Shown here one piece after another: positions 36,710 through 49,964 of a DNA stretch of 64,000 bases. The stretch spans positions 18,723 through 82,722 of the forward strand of contig JAEWJX010000082.1 in NCBI GenBank assembly GCA_023386365.1, written 5' to 3'. The position numbers and the translations under genes were made by a program. The DNA is from Actinomycetes bacterium. GTDB taxonomy: Bacteria; Actinomycetota; Actinomycetes; Actinomycetales; Microbacteriaceae. The notes under the pieces are model-generated. The model made no database searches. It was not told where the DNA came from and worked only from the letters and a program-made list of their open reading frames with translations. The stretch's first letter is position 1. Each line of letters begins with the position of its first letter.

Positions 36710-38317
36710 GTGCGAATCACTCGCATCGCAGCAGCTGCCGGGGGCGTCGCAATCGCCTCTGCGCTCGTCCTCTCCGGTTGCGCCACCGACAACGGTGGCG
36801 ACAACGGGGGCGGCTCGAGCACGGCGATCATCACGGTCCAGAACAACGAGCCCGAGAACCCGTTGGTTCCCGCCAACACCAACGAGGTTGGTGGCGGTCT
36901 GGCTCTCCAGAACCTCTTCGCGGGTCTGGTCTACTACAAGGCCGACGGGTCCATGGACCTCGACGTCGCCGAGTCGATCGAGTCCGACGACAACCAGACC
37001 TGGACCATCAAGGTCAAGGAAGGCAAGAAGTTCACCGACGGCACCGACGTGACCGCCGAGTCCTTCGTCAAGGCCTGGCAGTGGGGCGCGGCTGACGCCG
37101 AGAACCTCAACCAGTGGTGGTTCGGCAACGTCGAGGGCTACTCCGCCGAAGGTGGCGAAGACACCCTTGCTCTCGAGGTCGTCGACGACTACACCTTCAC
37201 GGTGAAGCTCGCCGCTCCGCAGTCGGACTACCCGCTGAGCCTCGGCTACACGGTGTTCTTCCCGCTGCCCGAGTCCTTCTACGAGGACCCGGCCGCGTTC
37301 GGTGAGGCCCCCGTCGGCAACGGCCCCTACAAGCTCTCGGAGACCGGCTGGGTCCACGACGAGCGCATCTCGCTCGTGAAGAACGAGGACTACGACGGTC
37401 CCCGCGAGGCGAAGAACGGTGGTGTCGACCTCGTCGCGTACGCGACTCAGGAGGCCGCCTACGCCGACCTGCTCTCGGACAACCTGGATGTCATCCAGCA
37501 GGTTCCGACGAACGCTCTCGCCACCTACAAGGACGAGCTCGGCGACCGCGCGGTCGACCAGGCTGCGGCGATCTTCCAGTCGTTCACCATCCAGTACAGC
37601 CTCGCTCACTTCGCCGATGACGAAGAGGGCAAGCTGCGTCGCGCCGCCATCTCGAAGGCGATCAACCGCGAGGAGATCACCTCGGTGATCTTCGAAGGCA
37701 CCCGCACCCCCGCCGTCGACTGGACCTCGCCGGTCATCGACGGTTGGTCGGACTCGATCCCCGGCGCGGACGTGCTCACGTTCGACGAGGCCGAGGCCAA
37801 GGACCTGTGGGCCCAGGCTGACGCCATCTCGCCCTGGTCGGGTCAGTTCGGTATCGCGTACAACGCCGACGGTGGCCACCAGGCCTGGGTCGACGCGACC
37901 GCCAACCAGATCAAGAACGTGCTCGGCATCGACGCGGTCGGAGTTCCGTACCCCGACTTCGCCGGCCTCCGCACTGAGGTCAACAACCGCACCATCACCT
38001 CTGCATTCCGCAGCGGCTGGCAGTTCGACTACCCGGGTGCCTACAACATCCTGGGTGCGCTTTACCTGACCGGTGCCGGCTCGAACGACGCCGACTACTC
38101 GAACCCCGAGTACGACGAGCTCGTCACCTCCGGTGCGACCGCGGACTCGATCGAGGACGCCAACGCCGACTTCGCGAAGGCTCAGGAGATCCTGTTCCAG
38201 GACCTCCCCGCCATCCCGCTGTGGTACGGCGCCGTGAACGCGGGCTACTCGACCCTCGTCTCCAACGTCGAGTACGGTTGGGACAGCTGGCCGATCGTCT
38301 ACGAGATCACCAAGTAA
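36710..38317 (+). CDS. Oligopeptide ABC transporter, substrate-binding lipoprotein
   Basis: A 535-residue SBP family-5 lipoprotein. Signal peptide with lipobox 'LVLSGC' (Cys near residue 23), then Gly/Asp/Asn-rich linker, then the binding domain ('LFAGLVYYKADGSMDLDVAE', 'KFTDGTDVTAESFVKAWQWG'). GTG 36710 follows AGGAGG and gives a proper signal peptide; an earlier in-frame start at 36617 does not. Its codon use (GGT, GTC, AAG-rich, few GAT) differs from its neighbours and fits high expression. GGATGC, frequent elsewhere, is absent from this gene. A hairpin follows, separating it from the permease genes. Confidence 0.93.
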   Translation: MRITRIAAAAGGVAIASALVLSGCATDNGGDNGGGSSTAIITVQNNEPENPLVPANTNEVGGGLALQNLFAGLVYYKADGSMDLDVAESIESDDNQTWTIKVKEGKKFTDGTDVTAESFVKAWQWGAADAENLNQWWFGNVEGYSAEGGEDTLALEVVDDYTFTVKLAAPQSDYPLSLGYTVFFPLPESFYEDPAAFGEAPVGNGPYKLSETGWVHDERISLVKNEDYDGPREAKNGGVDLVAYATQEAAYADLLSDNLDVIQQVPTNALATYKDELGDRAVDQAAAIFQSFTIQYSLAHFADDEEGKLRRAAISKAINREEITSVIFEGTRTPAVDWTSPVIDGWSDSIPGADVLTFDEAEAKDLWAQADAISPWSGQFGIAYNADGGHQAWVDATANQIKNVLGIDAVGVPYPDFAGLRTEVNNRTITSAFRSGWQFDYPGAYNILGALYLTGAGSNDADYSNPEYDELVTSGATADSIEDANADFAKAQEILFQDLPAIPLWYGAVNAGYSTLVSNVEYGWDSWPIVYEITK

Positions 38318-38325
38318 CACCATCC

Positions 38326-38358
38326 CTGTGGGGCGGCGGCCAGCTCGCCGCCCCACAG
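38326..38358 (+). terminator. Intra-operon hairpin after the binding-protein gene
   Basis: Perfect 13-bp stem CTGTGGGGCGGCG / CGCCGCCCCACAG with a 7-nt loop, 8 nt after the stop, then 'TGTTGTG'. Between a binding protein and its permeases such stems often stabilise or attenuate the message so the binding protein is made in excess. Confidence 0.75.
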
Positions 38359-38398
38359 TGTTGTGCCGGATTCCTCTCGTAGTTAGTTCACGAACCAC

Positions 38399-39328
38399 AT
38401 GACCGCATACATCATTCGTCGCGTTCTCCAGGCGATCCCGGTGTTCCTCGGATCGACGTTCCTCATCTACACGATGGTGTTCGCTCTCCCTGGCGACCCG
38501 ATCCTCGCCCTCTTCGGCGACAAGACTCCGACGCCGGAGCAGCTGGCCGCTCTTCAAGAGCGCTTCCACCTCGACCAGCCCTTCCTGGCCCGCTACTTCA
38601 TCTACCTCGGCGACCTGCTGCAGGGCGACCTGGGAACCACGTTCTCCGGTCAGTCGGTGAACGAGATCCTCATGAGGACGTTCCCGAACACCCTCCGCCT
38701 CGCCCTCATGGCGATCGCCATCCAGCTCGTCTTCGGTGTGCTCTTCGGCCTGATCGCCGGCCTCCGCAAGGGCGGCATCTTCGACCACGGGTCGCTGCTG
38801 GTGAGCCTGGTGCTCATCTCGATGCCCGTCTTCGTCCTCGCGTTCGTCGCCCAGTACTTCCTGGGCATCGAGCTCGGCTGGTTCAGGCCCACCGTCGGGC
38901 CAGGCGCGCCATGGCAAGACCTGATACTCCCCGCCATCGTGCTCTCCGCGCTGAACTTCGCCTTCGTGCTGCGCCTCACCCGCGCGTCCGTCATCGAGAC
39001 GGGTCAGCAGGACTTCGTGCGCATGGCTTCCGGTAAGGGCCTGTCGTCGCGCCGGGTCGTCCCGGTGCACGTGCTGCGCAACTCGCTGATTCCGGTGACC
39101 ACCAACCTGGCCGCCGACTTCGGCATCCTGATCGTCGGTGCGACGGTGACCGAGGGCATCTTCAACGTGCCCGGTGTCGGTGCCGAGCTCTTCAAAGCGA
39201 TCAACCGCCACGACAGTCCCGAGGTGGTCTCGATCGTCACGATCCTGGTCATCATCTACGTTTTCGTGAACCTGGGCATCGACCTTCTCTACGGCGTGCT
39301 CGACCCGAGGATCCGCTATGTCAAGTAA
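38399..39328 (+). CDS. Oligopeptide ABC transporter permease (OppB/DppB type)
   Basis: A 309-residue membrane protein starting 'MTAYIIRRVLQAIPVFLGST', with six helices. The EAA loop for ATPase contact is 'YFIYLGDLLQGDLG' followed by the later 'ETGQQDFVRMASGKGLSSRRV' region. It begins 81 nt after the binding-protein stop and overlaps the next permease by 11 nt. In the DppB/OppB family it forms half of the pore for peptides; the specific substrate cannot be read from the sequence. Confidence 0.93.
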   Translation: MTAYIIRRVLQAIPVFLGSTFLIYTMVFALPGDPILALFGDKTPTPEQLAALQERFHLDQPFLARYFIYLGDLLQGDLGTTFSGQSVNEILMRTFPNTLRLALMAIAIQLVFGVLFGLIAGLRKGGIFDHGSLLVSLVLISMPVFVLAFVAQYFLGIELGWFRPTVGPGAPWQDLILPAIVLSALNFAFVLRLTRASVIETGQQDFVRMASGKGLSSRRVVPVHVLRNSLIPVTTNLAADFGILIVGATVTEGIFNVPGVGAELFKAINRHDSPEVVSIVTILVIIYVFVNLGIDLLYGVLDPRIRYVK

Positions 39329-40324
39329 GAATCCAGTCCGTACGGCGCCCCGTTTCGTCGCCGAAGCCGACGAGGCAGGCCTCGGAGCCGTCGACGCGGT
39401 CAAGGTCAGCGAGCGCAAGAGCAACCTCTGGCTCGACGCTTGGCGCGATGTCCGCGGTCGGTGGATGTTCTGGGCCTCGGCCGTGTTCATCGTCTTCATC
39501 ATGATCGTGGCCCTGTTCCCGAACCTGTTCACCGACGTGCCGCCCAACGACGGCTGCATCCTGACGGTGCAGACCGAGGCTCAGGCCGACGCGCTGGGAC
39601 TCCCGATCGGAACCAAGGTCTCCAACCACGGGCCGATCGCCGGTCACCCGATGGGCTTCACGAAGCAGGGCTGTGACGTGTTCTCGCGCGTCGTCCACGG
39701 CACCTCGACGTCGCTCTCGGTCGGCATCATCGTGACGCTGCTGACCGCGTTCATGGGCATCATCGTCGGTGCGTTCGCCGGCTACTTCGGCGGATGGATC
39801 GACTCGCTCCTCATGCGCGTCGGCGACATCTTCTTCGCCATCCCCTACGTCCTCGCGGCGGTCGTCATCATGTCGATCTTCCTCAAGGACCGGAACATCT
39901 GGGTGATCTCGCTCGCGATCGGCTTCTTCGCGTGGCCATCCACGGCGCGCATCCTGAGATCCGAGATATTGAGGGTGCGCAACTCCGACTACGTGATGGC
40001 GTCGGAGGCGCTCGGCCTCTCGAAGGTGCGCACGATGTTCCAGCACGTGCTGCCGAACTCGATCGCTCCGGTCATCATCATCTCCACCATCGGTCTCGCC
40101 GGCGCGATCACCGCGGAGGCGACCCTGTCGTTCCTCGGCGTCGGGCTTCCGAACAACGTCTACATGTCGTGGGGTAACGACATCTCTGCGGCCCAGGCCG
40201 ACCTGCGAACCAACCCCATGACGCTGATCTACCCCTCGATCGCGCTGTCGGTCACCGTGCTGAGCTTCATCCTGCTCGGCGAGGTCGTCCGCGACGCGCT
40301 CGACCCGAAGGCGAGGGCCGTCCG

Positions 40325-40328
<4 letters not shown>
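39318..40328 (+). CDS. Oligopeptide ABC transporter permease (OppC/DppC type)
   Basis: A 336-residue membrane protein with a cytoplasmic N-terminal tail (about 50 residues), an N-terminal helix, an extracytoplasmic insert with two cysteines ('NDGCILTVQ' and 'FTKQGCDVF', probably a disulfide) and the usual five-helix permease core. EAA-loop: 'RNSDYVMASEALGLSKVRTM'. It starts inside the previous permease gene and its stop overlaps the ATPase start. The pair forms the transmembrane channel. Confidence 0.93.
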
Positions 40329-42022
<1,694 letters not shown>

Positions 42023-42042
42023 GTCGACAACCCCTTGTGGAA

Positions 42043-42070
42043 CGGCGTCCCGGAGTGATCCGGGACGCCG
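42043..42070 (+). terminator. Rho-independent terminator of the oligopeptide operon
   Basis: Perfect 12-bp stem CGGCGTCCCGGA / TCCGGGACGCCG with a GTGA loop, followed by 'TTTCCC', 20 nt after the ATPase stop. Confidence 0.85.
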
Positions 42071-42115
42071 TTTCCCGCATCGGGATGCCCGGGTCGACCG
42101 CCTAGGGTGGAGAGG

Positions 42116-43957
42116 GTGAGAGGCGCACGTTTCGCAGCGGCCGCGATGGCCGGAGTCCTGGCGGCGGCCCTCGTCGGCTGCACCGATCAGGACCGTGTGG
42201 TGGAGGGCAGCAGCGTCACCGTCGCCGTCAGCGGTGCCCTCACCTCGCTCAACGCGAACAGCTCGTTCGGGCGGGCGTCGTCGCTCAACGCCGACGTCGC
42301 CTACCTCACCGGTTCCTCGTTCGCGTACCCGGATGACGCGTACCAGCTGGTCGACGACACCAGCTTCGGCACCGCCGAGGTGACCGCCGACGACCCGCTC
42401 ACGGTGCGCTACACGATCGCCGACGGGGCCACCTGGTCCGACGGTGTGCCGGTGACCGCGGCCGACCTGCTGCTCGCGTGGGGTGCGAACTCGGGCGCCC
42501 TCGACAGCGACGACGTCGACGTGCAGGAGTACGTCGACCCGGAGACGGGACGGATGGGCGAGCTGCCCACCGGTGTGGTCCATTTCGACGGGGCGCTCGG
42601 GCGGGGCCTCGAGCTGGCGACCCAGACGCCGCAGCTCGGCGACGACGGGCGATCGCTCTTCGTGCACTTCGATGAGTTCACCCCCGGGTGGAAGACGGCG
42701 CTCGCACCGGGCCTCCCGGCGCACGTGGTGGCGTCTCTCGCGTTCGATCTGCCGCTCGGCGGCGACTCCGCGACTGCCGACCCGGACAAGGCGGATGCGG
42801 CGGCGGCTGTCGATCAGCTCGAGTCGGCGATCGTCGACGCCGATGCCGACGCCCTGAGCGCGATCGCGAACGTCTGGAACAGCGGCTTCGACCTCACCGG
42901 CTCGGCCCCCGATCCGCAGCTGCTGGTGGCGAGCGGGCCGTACCGGGTCAGTGAGGTCGCCGACGGGGAGGTGACGCTCACCGCCAACCCGCGCTACCGC
43001 GGTTCGCGCGCGCCCGCGATCGAGTCGCTGGTGCTCACCACGGTCGAAGATCCGACCGAGCTGGTGCGGCGTGTCACCGAGGGCGAGGTCGACATCGCGA
43101 CGCCCGCCCCGGAGGCGCAGCTCGCGTCCGAGTTGTCCGGCATCGCCGGGGTGAGTGTCGTCGCGGGGTCCGAGAGCACGTTCGAGCACATCGACTTGCA
43201 GTTCACCGACTCGAAGTCGAAGGTGTTCGACGACCTGCTCGTGCGTCAGGCGTTCCTGCACGTCGTCCCTCGGCAGACGATCCTCGACGAGCTGGTCACG
43301 CCGGTGCAGGCGGATGCGGGCCTGCTCGACTCCTTCGTGTTGCGTCCGGGCGCGGGCGGCTACGAGGAGGCGGTGGCCGGGAACGGGTCCGACGCGTACC
43401 GCACCACCGACGTCGACGCCGCCGAGGCGCTGCTCGCCGAGGCGGGCGTCACCTCCCCCGAGGTGTGCGTGCTGTACGACCCCGCGGATGAGCGTCGCGT
43501 CGCCGAGTTCGGCCTCATCCAGGATTCGGCGAAGCGCGCCGGCTTCCGCGTCACCGACTGCTCCCGCGCTGACTGGCGCGACATGCTGGGCGTCGCCGGC
43601 GCCTACGACGCGGCTCTGTTCGCGTGGGACACCACGCGGCTGGGTCCGGCGGCCGTCGCGTCGGTGTTCCGCAGCGACTCCGCGGTCGCCAACCTGAACC
43701 ACTACAGCAACCCGGAGGCAGACGACCTCATCGATCAGATCGTCGAGACGACCGATTCGGCCGAGCAGCAGGACCTGCTCGCCGAACTCGACGGCATCCT
43801 GTGGTCCGACGCCTACGGCGCCCCCCTGTTCGCCCACCCGACCCTCACCGTGGTGTCGGACCGGGTCGAGGGGGTCACCCGCTCGCCCCTCGCGCGCGGG
43901 GTGTTCTGGAACGCGTGGGCGTGGACTCCGGCGGCCAGCCCGGCGCCGACGCCGTAA
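42116..43957 (+). CDS. Second family-5 substrate-binding lipoprotein
   Basis: A 613-residue exported lipoprotein. Signal peptide 'FAAAAMAGVLAAALVGC' with lipobox LVGC, then a family-5 (peptide/nickel) binding domain: 'TIADGATWSDGVPVTAADLL' and 'LNHYSNPEADDLIDQIVETT'. It is larger and more acidic than the SBP at 36710 and has no permease of its own beyond the operon just upstream, from which a terminator separates it. It may share those permeases, or act alone. GTG 42116 follows GGTGGAGAG; GTG 42107 is an alternative. Confidence 0.87.
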   Translation: MRGARFAAAAMAGVLAAALVGCTDQDRVVEGSSVTVAVSGALTSLNANSSFGRASSLNADVAYLTGSSFAYPDDAYQLVDDTSFGTAEVTADDPLTVRYTIADGATWSDGVPVTAADLLLAWGANSGALDSDDVDVQEYVDPETGRMGELPTGVVHFDGALGRGLELATQTPQLGDDGRSLFVHFDEFTPGWKTALAPGLPAHVVASLAFDLPLGGDSATADPDKADAAAAVDQLESAIVDADADALSAIANVWNSGFDLTGSAPDPQLLVASGPYRVSEVADGEVTLTANPRYRGSRAPAIESLVLTTVEDPTELVRRVTEGEVDIATPAPEAQLASELSGIAGVSVVAGSESTFEHIDLQFTDSKSKVFDDLLVRQAFLHVVPRQTILDELVTPVQADAGLLDSFVLRPGAGGYEEAVAGNGSDAYRTTDVDAAEALLAEAGVTSPEVCVLYDPADERRVAEFGLIQDSAKRAGFRVTDCSRADWRDMLGVAGAYDAALFAWDTTRLGPAAVASVFRSDSAVANLNHYSNPEADDLIDQIVETTDSAEQQDLLAELDGILWSDAYGAPLFAHPTLTVVSDRVEGVTRSPLARGVFWNAWAWTPAASPAPTP

Positions 43958-44034
43958 CCCGGTAGAATGGGAAGGCTGCGGCCCTCCGGTGCGCCGCCAT
44001 CCGACTTCCCTCCCATCCTTTTCGAGGTTCCCGC

Positions 44035-45948
<1,914 letters not shown>

Positions 45949-45953
45949 CGCGC

Positions 45954-46364
45954 ATGTCGTTCGGTCGTCGTCTTGCCGCCGCCGCAACCGTGCTCGCGGC
46001 GGTCGTCGCGCTCACCGGCTGCTCCCTCGCGCAGGATCTCGTCAACCAGGGCGTCGACGAGGTCACCGGTGGTCAGGGTGACTTCTCGCTCGGCACCGTG
46101 CCGGAGGACTTCCCCGCGGAGGTTCCGCTGGCGGACGGCGATGTGATCCTCTCGGCCAAGCCGACCGCGGATTCGTGGGCGGTCACCATCCGGGTCGCGG
46201 ACGACGCGGCGGCTCAGGCCGCGGCCGACGCGGTCGAGGCGGCCGGCTTTATGCCGCTCGCCGAGGGCACCACCGTCTACGAGAACGACACGTACCACGT
46301 GGCGCTCACCTGGACGGCCGTCGACGGCGGCACGGGCGTCGCCTACGTCGTCAACACCCGGTAA
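45954..46364 (+). CDS. Small lipoprotein (136 aa), unknown function
   Basis: Signal peptide 'FGRRLAAAATVLAAVVALTGC' with lipobox LTGC, then an acidic beta-rich domain. Not recognised. It starts 5 nt after typA, so it is probably cotranscribed. Ends at the convergent efeB gene, with 4 nt between the stops. Confidence 0.8.
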   Translation: MSFGRRLAAAATVLAAVVALTGCSLAQDLVNQGVDEVTGGQGDFSLGTVPEDFPAEVPLADGDVILSAKPTADSWAVTIRVADDAAAQAAADAVEAAGFMPLAEGTTVYENDTYHVALTWTAVDGGTGVAYVVNTR

Positions 46365-46368
46365 CGCG

Positions 46369-47697
46369 TCAGCCGAGCAGCGCGTCGCCGAGCGACGCAC
46401 CCGCCTGCACGCCCGGCGGGATCGCGAACACCGCGGAGCCGACGTGGCGCAGGTACTCGTTCAGTCCGTCGCGCGCGAGTGAGCGCTGCACGGTCACGAA
46501 GCGTTCCGGGTGCTTCTGGAAGCTGAGGAAGAACAGTCCGGCGTCGAGTCGGCCGAGGCTGTCGTTGCCGTCGACGAAGTTGTAGCCGCGGCGCAACAGC
46601 CGGATGCCGTCGTTGAGGTCGGGGTGCGCGAGTCGCACATGGGCGTCGTCCGCGATCGCCGGGTCCCCGTCGGGTCGGGTCGCGTCGAGGTCGAGTTCGG
46701 TGAACTCGCTGCCGCCCGACATCGGGCCGCCTTCGCCCTTGGTGCGCCCCACGAGGGTCTCCTGCTCGGCGAGCTGCACGCGGTCCCAGCTCTCGATGAT
46801 CATCCGGATGCGGCGGGCCACCAGGTAGCTGCCGCCGACCATCCAGGCGGGTCCGTCGTCCGCACCCACCCAGACGTGTTCGTCGACGGCGGCGGTCTCC
46901 TCGGCCTTGAGGTTGGCAGTGCCGTCCTTGAAGCCGAACAGGTTGCGGGGCGTCTGCTGGGTGACGGATGTCGACGAGGTGCGTCCGAATCCGAGCTGCG
47001 ACCAGCGCAGGCTGGCCCGACCGAACGCGATGCGGCTGAGGTTGCGGATGGCGTGCACCGCCACCTGCGGGTCGTCGGCACACGCCTGAACGCACAGGTC
47101 ACCGCCGGAGCGCTCGGGCAGCAGGGCGTCGCCCGCGAACCGGGGGAGGGGCTCCAGCGCGGGCGGGCGCCGGCCGGCGAGACCGAAGCGGTCGACGCCG
47201 TCGGCCGTCATGAAGAGGCTGGGGCCGAACCCGAAGGTGAGGGTGAGGCCGGATGCGGGCAGGCCGAGCGCCTCGCCGGTGTCCTCCGGCGGTGCGTACG
47301 GGGAGCCGCCGACGGCGCCCGTCTCGCCCACTTCGAGTCCTTGCGTCATCCGGGCTGCCGCATCCGTCCAGTCGGCGAGCAGCCGGGCGAGGTCGTCTCG
47401 CGTCGTGCCCGCCGCGAGGTCGAAGGAGGCGAAGTGCAGGCGATCCTGCGCGGGGGTCGTGATGCCGGCCTGGTGGGGCCCGTGGAACGGGTACGTCGCG
47501 CCGGATGCCGCACCGGCGGGCGTGGAACCGGCGGCCGCGGTGGCGATCGCCGCCCCCGCGGTACCGCCCACGACCAGTCCCGCCGCGCCCGCCCCGGCGA
47601 GGCCGAGAAGGCCCCGCCGGGTGAAGCCGCGTTCCGGAGCGGCGTCCGCGGGTGCGGGTTCGCCGGTCTCCGGTGCGGGGGTTCCGGATGAGGTCAT
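46369..47697 (-). CDS. efeB: Dyp-type haem peroxidase EfeB, Tat-exported
   Basis: A 442-residue protein with a Tat signal ('ERGFTRRGLLGLAGAGAAG') and a DyP domain. The family signature is 'LFGFKDGTANLK' (GxxDG with the catalytic Asp). 'HVRLAHPDLNDGIRLLRRGY' carries the conserved His and Arg residues near the haem. EfeB is thought to aid iron release from haem or Fe(II) oxidation outside the membrane. ATG 47697 overlaps the efeO stop by one base (TGATG). Third gene of the efeUOB operon. Confidence 0.95.
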   Translation of the reverse strand: MTSSGTPAPETGEPAPADAAPERGFTRRGLLGLAGAGAAGLVVGGTAGAAIATAAAGSTPAGAASGATYPFHGPHQAGITTPAQDRLHFASFDLAAGTTRDDLARLLADWTDAAARMTQGLEVGETGAVGGSPYAPPEDTGEALGLPASGLTLTFGFGPSLFMTADGVDRFGLAGRRPPALEPLPRFAGDALLPERSGGDLCVQACADDPQVAVHAIRNLSRIAFGRASLRWSQLGFGRTSSTSVTQQTPRNLFGFKDGTANLKAEETAAVDEHVWVGADDGPAWMVGGSYLVARRIRMIIESWDRVQLAEQETLVGRTKGEGGPMSGGSEFTELDLDATRPDGDPAIADDAHVRLAHPDLNDGIRLLRRGYNFVDGNDSLGRLDAGLFFLSFQKHPERFVTVQRSLARDGLNEYLRHVGSAVFAIPPGVQAGASLGDALLG

Positions 47698-48908
47698 CAG
47701 ACTCCGAGGACGGTGCTGGTGAGCTGCGACAGCGGCTCGGCGAGGGCATTGACCGCGTCGGAGAGCTGCTTGCGTTCGGCGTCGGTCACCTGATCGTAGG
47801 GCGTGAAGCCGGCGTCGATGCTGCCGTAGCCGGCGAGCACCGCGTCGAGGGCGGCGAACTGCGTCTCGATCTCGGCCGCGAGGGCGGTGCCGTCGTCGGT
47901 GGTCGCCGCGAGCGCCTTCACGTTGCCGAACGCGACGGCTGCTCCCTGCACGTTGGCGGCGAAGTCGGTGAGGTCGGTGTGCGACCACCAGTCCTCTTCG
48001 CCGCTGATCTTGCCGGTGGCGACCTCGTCGAGGAGCCCGATGGCGCCGTTGGAGATGTCGGCCAGGCTGACGCTGAAGTCGGGGTCGGAGACCAGGTCGA
48101 GCAGCTGCTGCACGTCGGCGACGAGACCCTCGCCGAAGGTGGCGCGCTGTTCGGGGGTCGACGGCGCCCAGTCGAGCCAGGCGCTCGTGCCGTCCGAGTT
48201 GAGGGCGTCGGCCGCGGGTACCCAGAGGTCCTTCTCGATGCGGTGGAAGCCGGTCCAGTCGAGCCCTTCGGCGACCGCGTCGACCTCGCGGTAGTCGATC
48301 TTGGGGTCGAGGTCGCCGAATGCTTCGGCGGTGGGCTCGATGCGTTCGTACGAGACGCGGGCGGAGGCGAACAGCGATCGCGCGGTCTCGTCGTCGCCGG
48401 CGACGTACGCGTCGACCAGCGCCTGCACCTGGGGCAGCAGTTCGCCTGCCTGCGAGCGGATGTAGGCGACGTAGTTCACGACGGCGGCGTCGATCAGTTC
48501 CTGACGGTCGGCGTCGACCGCGGCGGCCTCACCGGTGACGGTGAACTCGGCCACGCCGGTCGGGGCGCCCACCAGCTGGAACTTGCACGCCGTGTAGTAC
48601 GTGCCGGGGTCGAGCTGGGCGACGTAGCTGACCGTCTGGCCGGGCGTCACGTTCTCCTTCTCGCCCACGATCCGCAGCTGGTCGTCGGCCAGGATCTCGA
48701 ACTCGTTCACGTCGGTGCCGTTGTTGGTGAGTTCGAAGGTGACCGCACCCGCTGTCGCCGTGTCGGCGGAGACCGCGCATCCGGTGTCGGTGATGTCGAC
48801 GCTCAGCGACGTGCCGGCCGGGTTGTTGGGCACGCACCCGGCGAGCAGCAGGGCGGCGACGCCGGCGGCGGCCGCGGCGGCGAGCGGACGGATGGGGTGG
48901 ATGGGCAT
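47697..48908 (-). CDS. efeO: Iron-uptake lipoprotein EfeO (cupredoxin + M75 domains)
   Basis: A 403-residue lipoprotein: signal with 'ALLLAGC', N-terminal cupredoxin-like domain (about 30-140), then the M75 peptidase-like domain. The metal motif HxxE is in 'GFHRIEKDLW'. Despite the M75 name no protease activity is expected. EfeO captures ferrous or ferric iron for EfeU. ATG 48908 gives a clean lipobox; no upstream methionine makes a signal peptide. Confidence 0.94.
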   Translation of the reverse strand: MPIHPIRPLAAAAAAGVAALLLAGCVPNNPAGTSLSVDITDTGCAVSADTATAGAVTFELTNNGTDVNEFEILADDQLRIVGEKENVTPGQTVSYVAQLDPGTYYTACKFQLVGAPTGVAEFTVTGEAAAVDADRQELIDAAVVNYVAYIRSQAGELLPQVQALVDAYVAGDDETARSLFASARVSYERIEPTAEAFGDLDPKIDYREVDAVAEGLDWTGFHRIEKDLWVPAADALNSDGTSAWLDWAPSTPEQRATFGEGLVADVQQLLDLVSDPDFSVSLADISNGAIGLLDEVATGKISGEEDWWSHTDLTDFAANVQGAAVAFGNVKALAATTDDGTALAAEIETQFAALDAVLAGYGSIDAGFTPYDQVTDAERKQLSDAVNALAEPLSQLTSTVLGV

Positions 48909-48958
48909 GGTTCTCCTCGGTGGCGGTACCCGGAGGCCGGGCGGCTGGGGTCGGACGG

Positions 48959-49858
48959 TCAGGCGGCGGGCTCCACCGCATCCGCTCCCGCGCGCGGCGG
49001 TTGCGGGCTGCCGGCGGCGCTCCGCGTGCGCGGAGATCGTCGGCTGAGGCGGAGGAACACGATGCTCGTCACGACGATGTAGGCGAGCCACGACAGGAAC
49101 TGGGCCCAGCTGGGCTCCGGGGTGAAGTTGAAGATGCCGGCGAGCAGCGCGCCGAGCCAGCTGGTGGCGGGAACCAGGTGCGCGAGGCTGAACGCGGGCT
49201 GACCCCATCCGGGGATCACGCCCGCCTCCTGCAGGTCACCGACCCCGTACGCGAGCACGCCGGCCGCCACCAGGATCAGGAACAGGCCGGTCCAGCGGAA
49301 GAACACCGCCAGGTTGATGCGCACGAAGCCCCGGTAGATCAGGTACGCGATGAGCACGGCGGCGGCGATGCCGAGGATGGCGCCGATCGTGCCGAGCGCC
49401 GGGTCTCCGGTGGATTTCACGCTCGCCCACACGAAGAGCGCCGTCTCGACGCCTTCGCGCCCCACGCTGACCACCCCGAGCAGCACGAGCCCCCATCCGG
49501 CGCCTTCGGCGGTCTTCGCGAGGGTGTCGTCGAGCTGGTGCTCCAGTTCGCCGCGGAGGCCGCGCGAGTGCCGCAGCATCCAGAAGATCATCCAGGTGAC
49601 CAGCACGACGGCGAGGATCGACAGGGTGCCGCCCAGGATCTCCTGTGCCTGGAAGCTGAGCCCGTACGGACCCCAGGTGAGCAGCGCCCCGACGGCGAGT
49701 GACGCCGCGATGGCGAGGCCGATGCCCAGCCACAGTCGGGGGAGGAGGTCGTCGCGTCCGAGCTTGCGGAGGTAGGCGACGAGGATGCCGACGACGAGGC
49801 CTGCTTCGAGGCCTTCTCGCAGGCCGATGAGCGCGTTGGCGAGCACGGGTGAGGGCAT
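48959..49858 (-). CDS. efeU: Iron permease EfeU (FTR1 family)
   Basis: A 299-residue membrane protein with seven helices. The two Fe motifs of FTR1/EfeU are present: 'LREGLEAGLVVG' near residue 13 (RExxE) and 'VGREGVETALFVW' near 140 (RExxE). The C-terminus is Arg/Ala/Pro-rich. First gene of efeUOB; ATG 49858 follows a perfect iron-box palindrome by 28 nt. Fe(II) uptake, oxidised by EfeB in the pathway. Confidence 0.95.
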   Translation of the reverse strand: MPSPVLANALIGLREGLEAGLVVGILVAYLRKLGRDDLLPRLWLGIGLAIAASLAVGALLTWGPYGLSFQAQEILGGTLSILAVVLVTWMIFWMLRHSRGLRGELEHQLDDTLAKTAEGAGWGLVLLGVVSVGREGVETALFVWASVKSTGDPALGTIGAILGIAAAVLIAYLIYRGFVRINLAVFFRWTGLFLILVAAGVLAYGVGDLQEAGVIPGWGQPAFSLAHLVPATSWLGALLAGIFNFTPEPSWAQFLSWLAYIVVTSIVFLRLSRRSPRTRSAAGSPQPPRAGADAVEPAA

Positions 49859-49886
49859 CCTCGGAGGATCGGGGGAAGGTGAGATT

Positions 49887-49904
49887 GGTAAGGCTTGCCT
49901 TACC
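49887..49904. promoter_or_regulatory. DtxR/IdeR-like iron box upstream of efeUOB
   Basis: 'GGTAAGGCTTGCCTTACC' is a perfect 18-bp palindrome and fits the DtxR/IdeR consensus (TTAGGTTAGGCTAACCTAA family). It lies 28 nt before the efeU start, where a bound repressor would block initiation under iron sufficiency. Confidence 0.8.
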
Positions 49905-49964
49905 GGAGGTTCACCATACGCCCGCCTCCGTCGCGTGTCCAGCCGGGGCCGATATCGTGACGAC

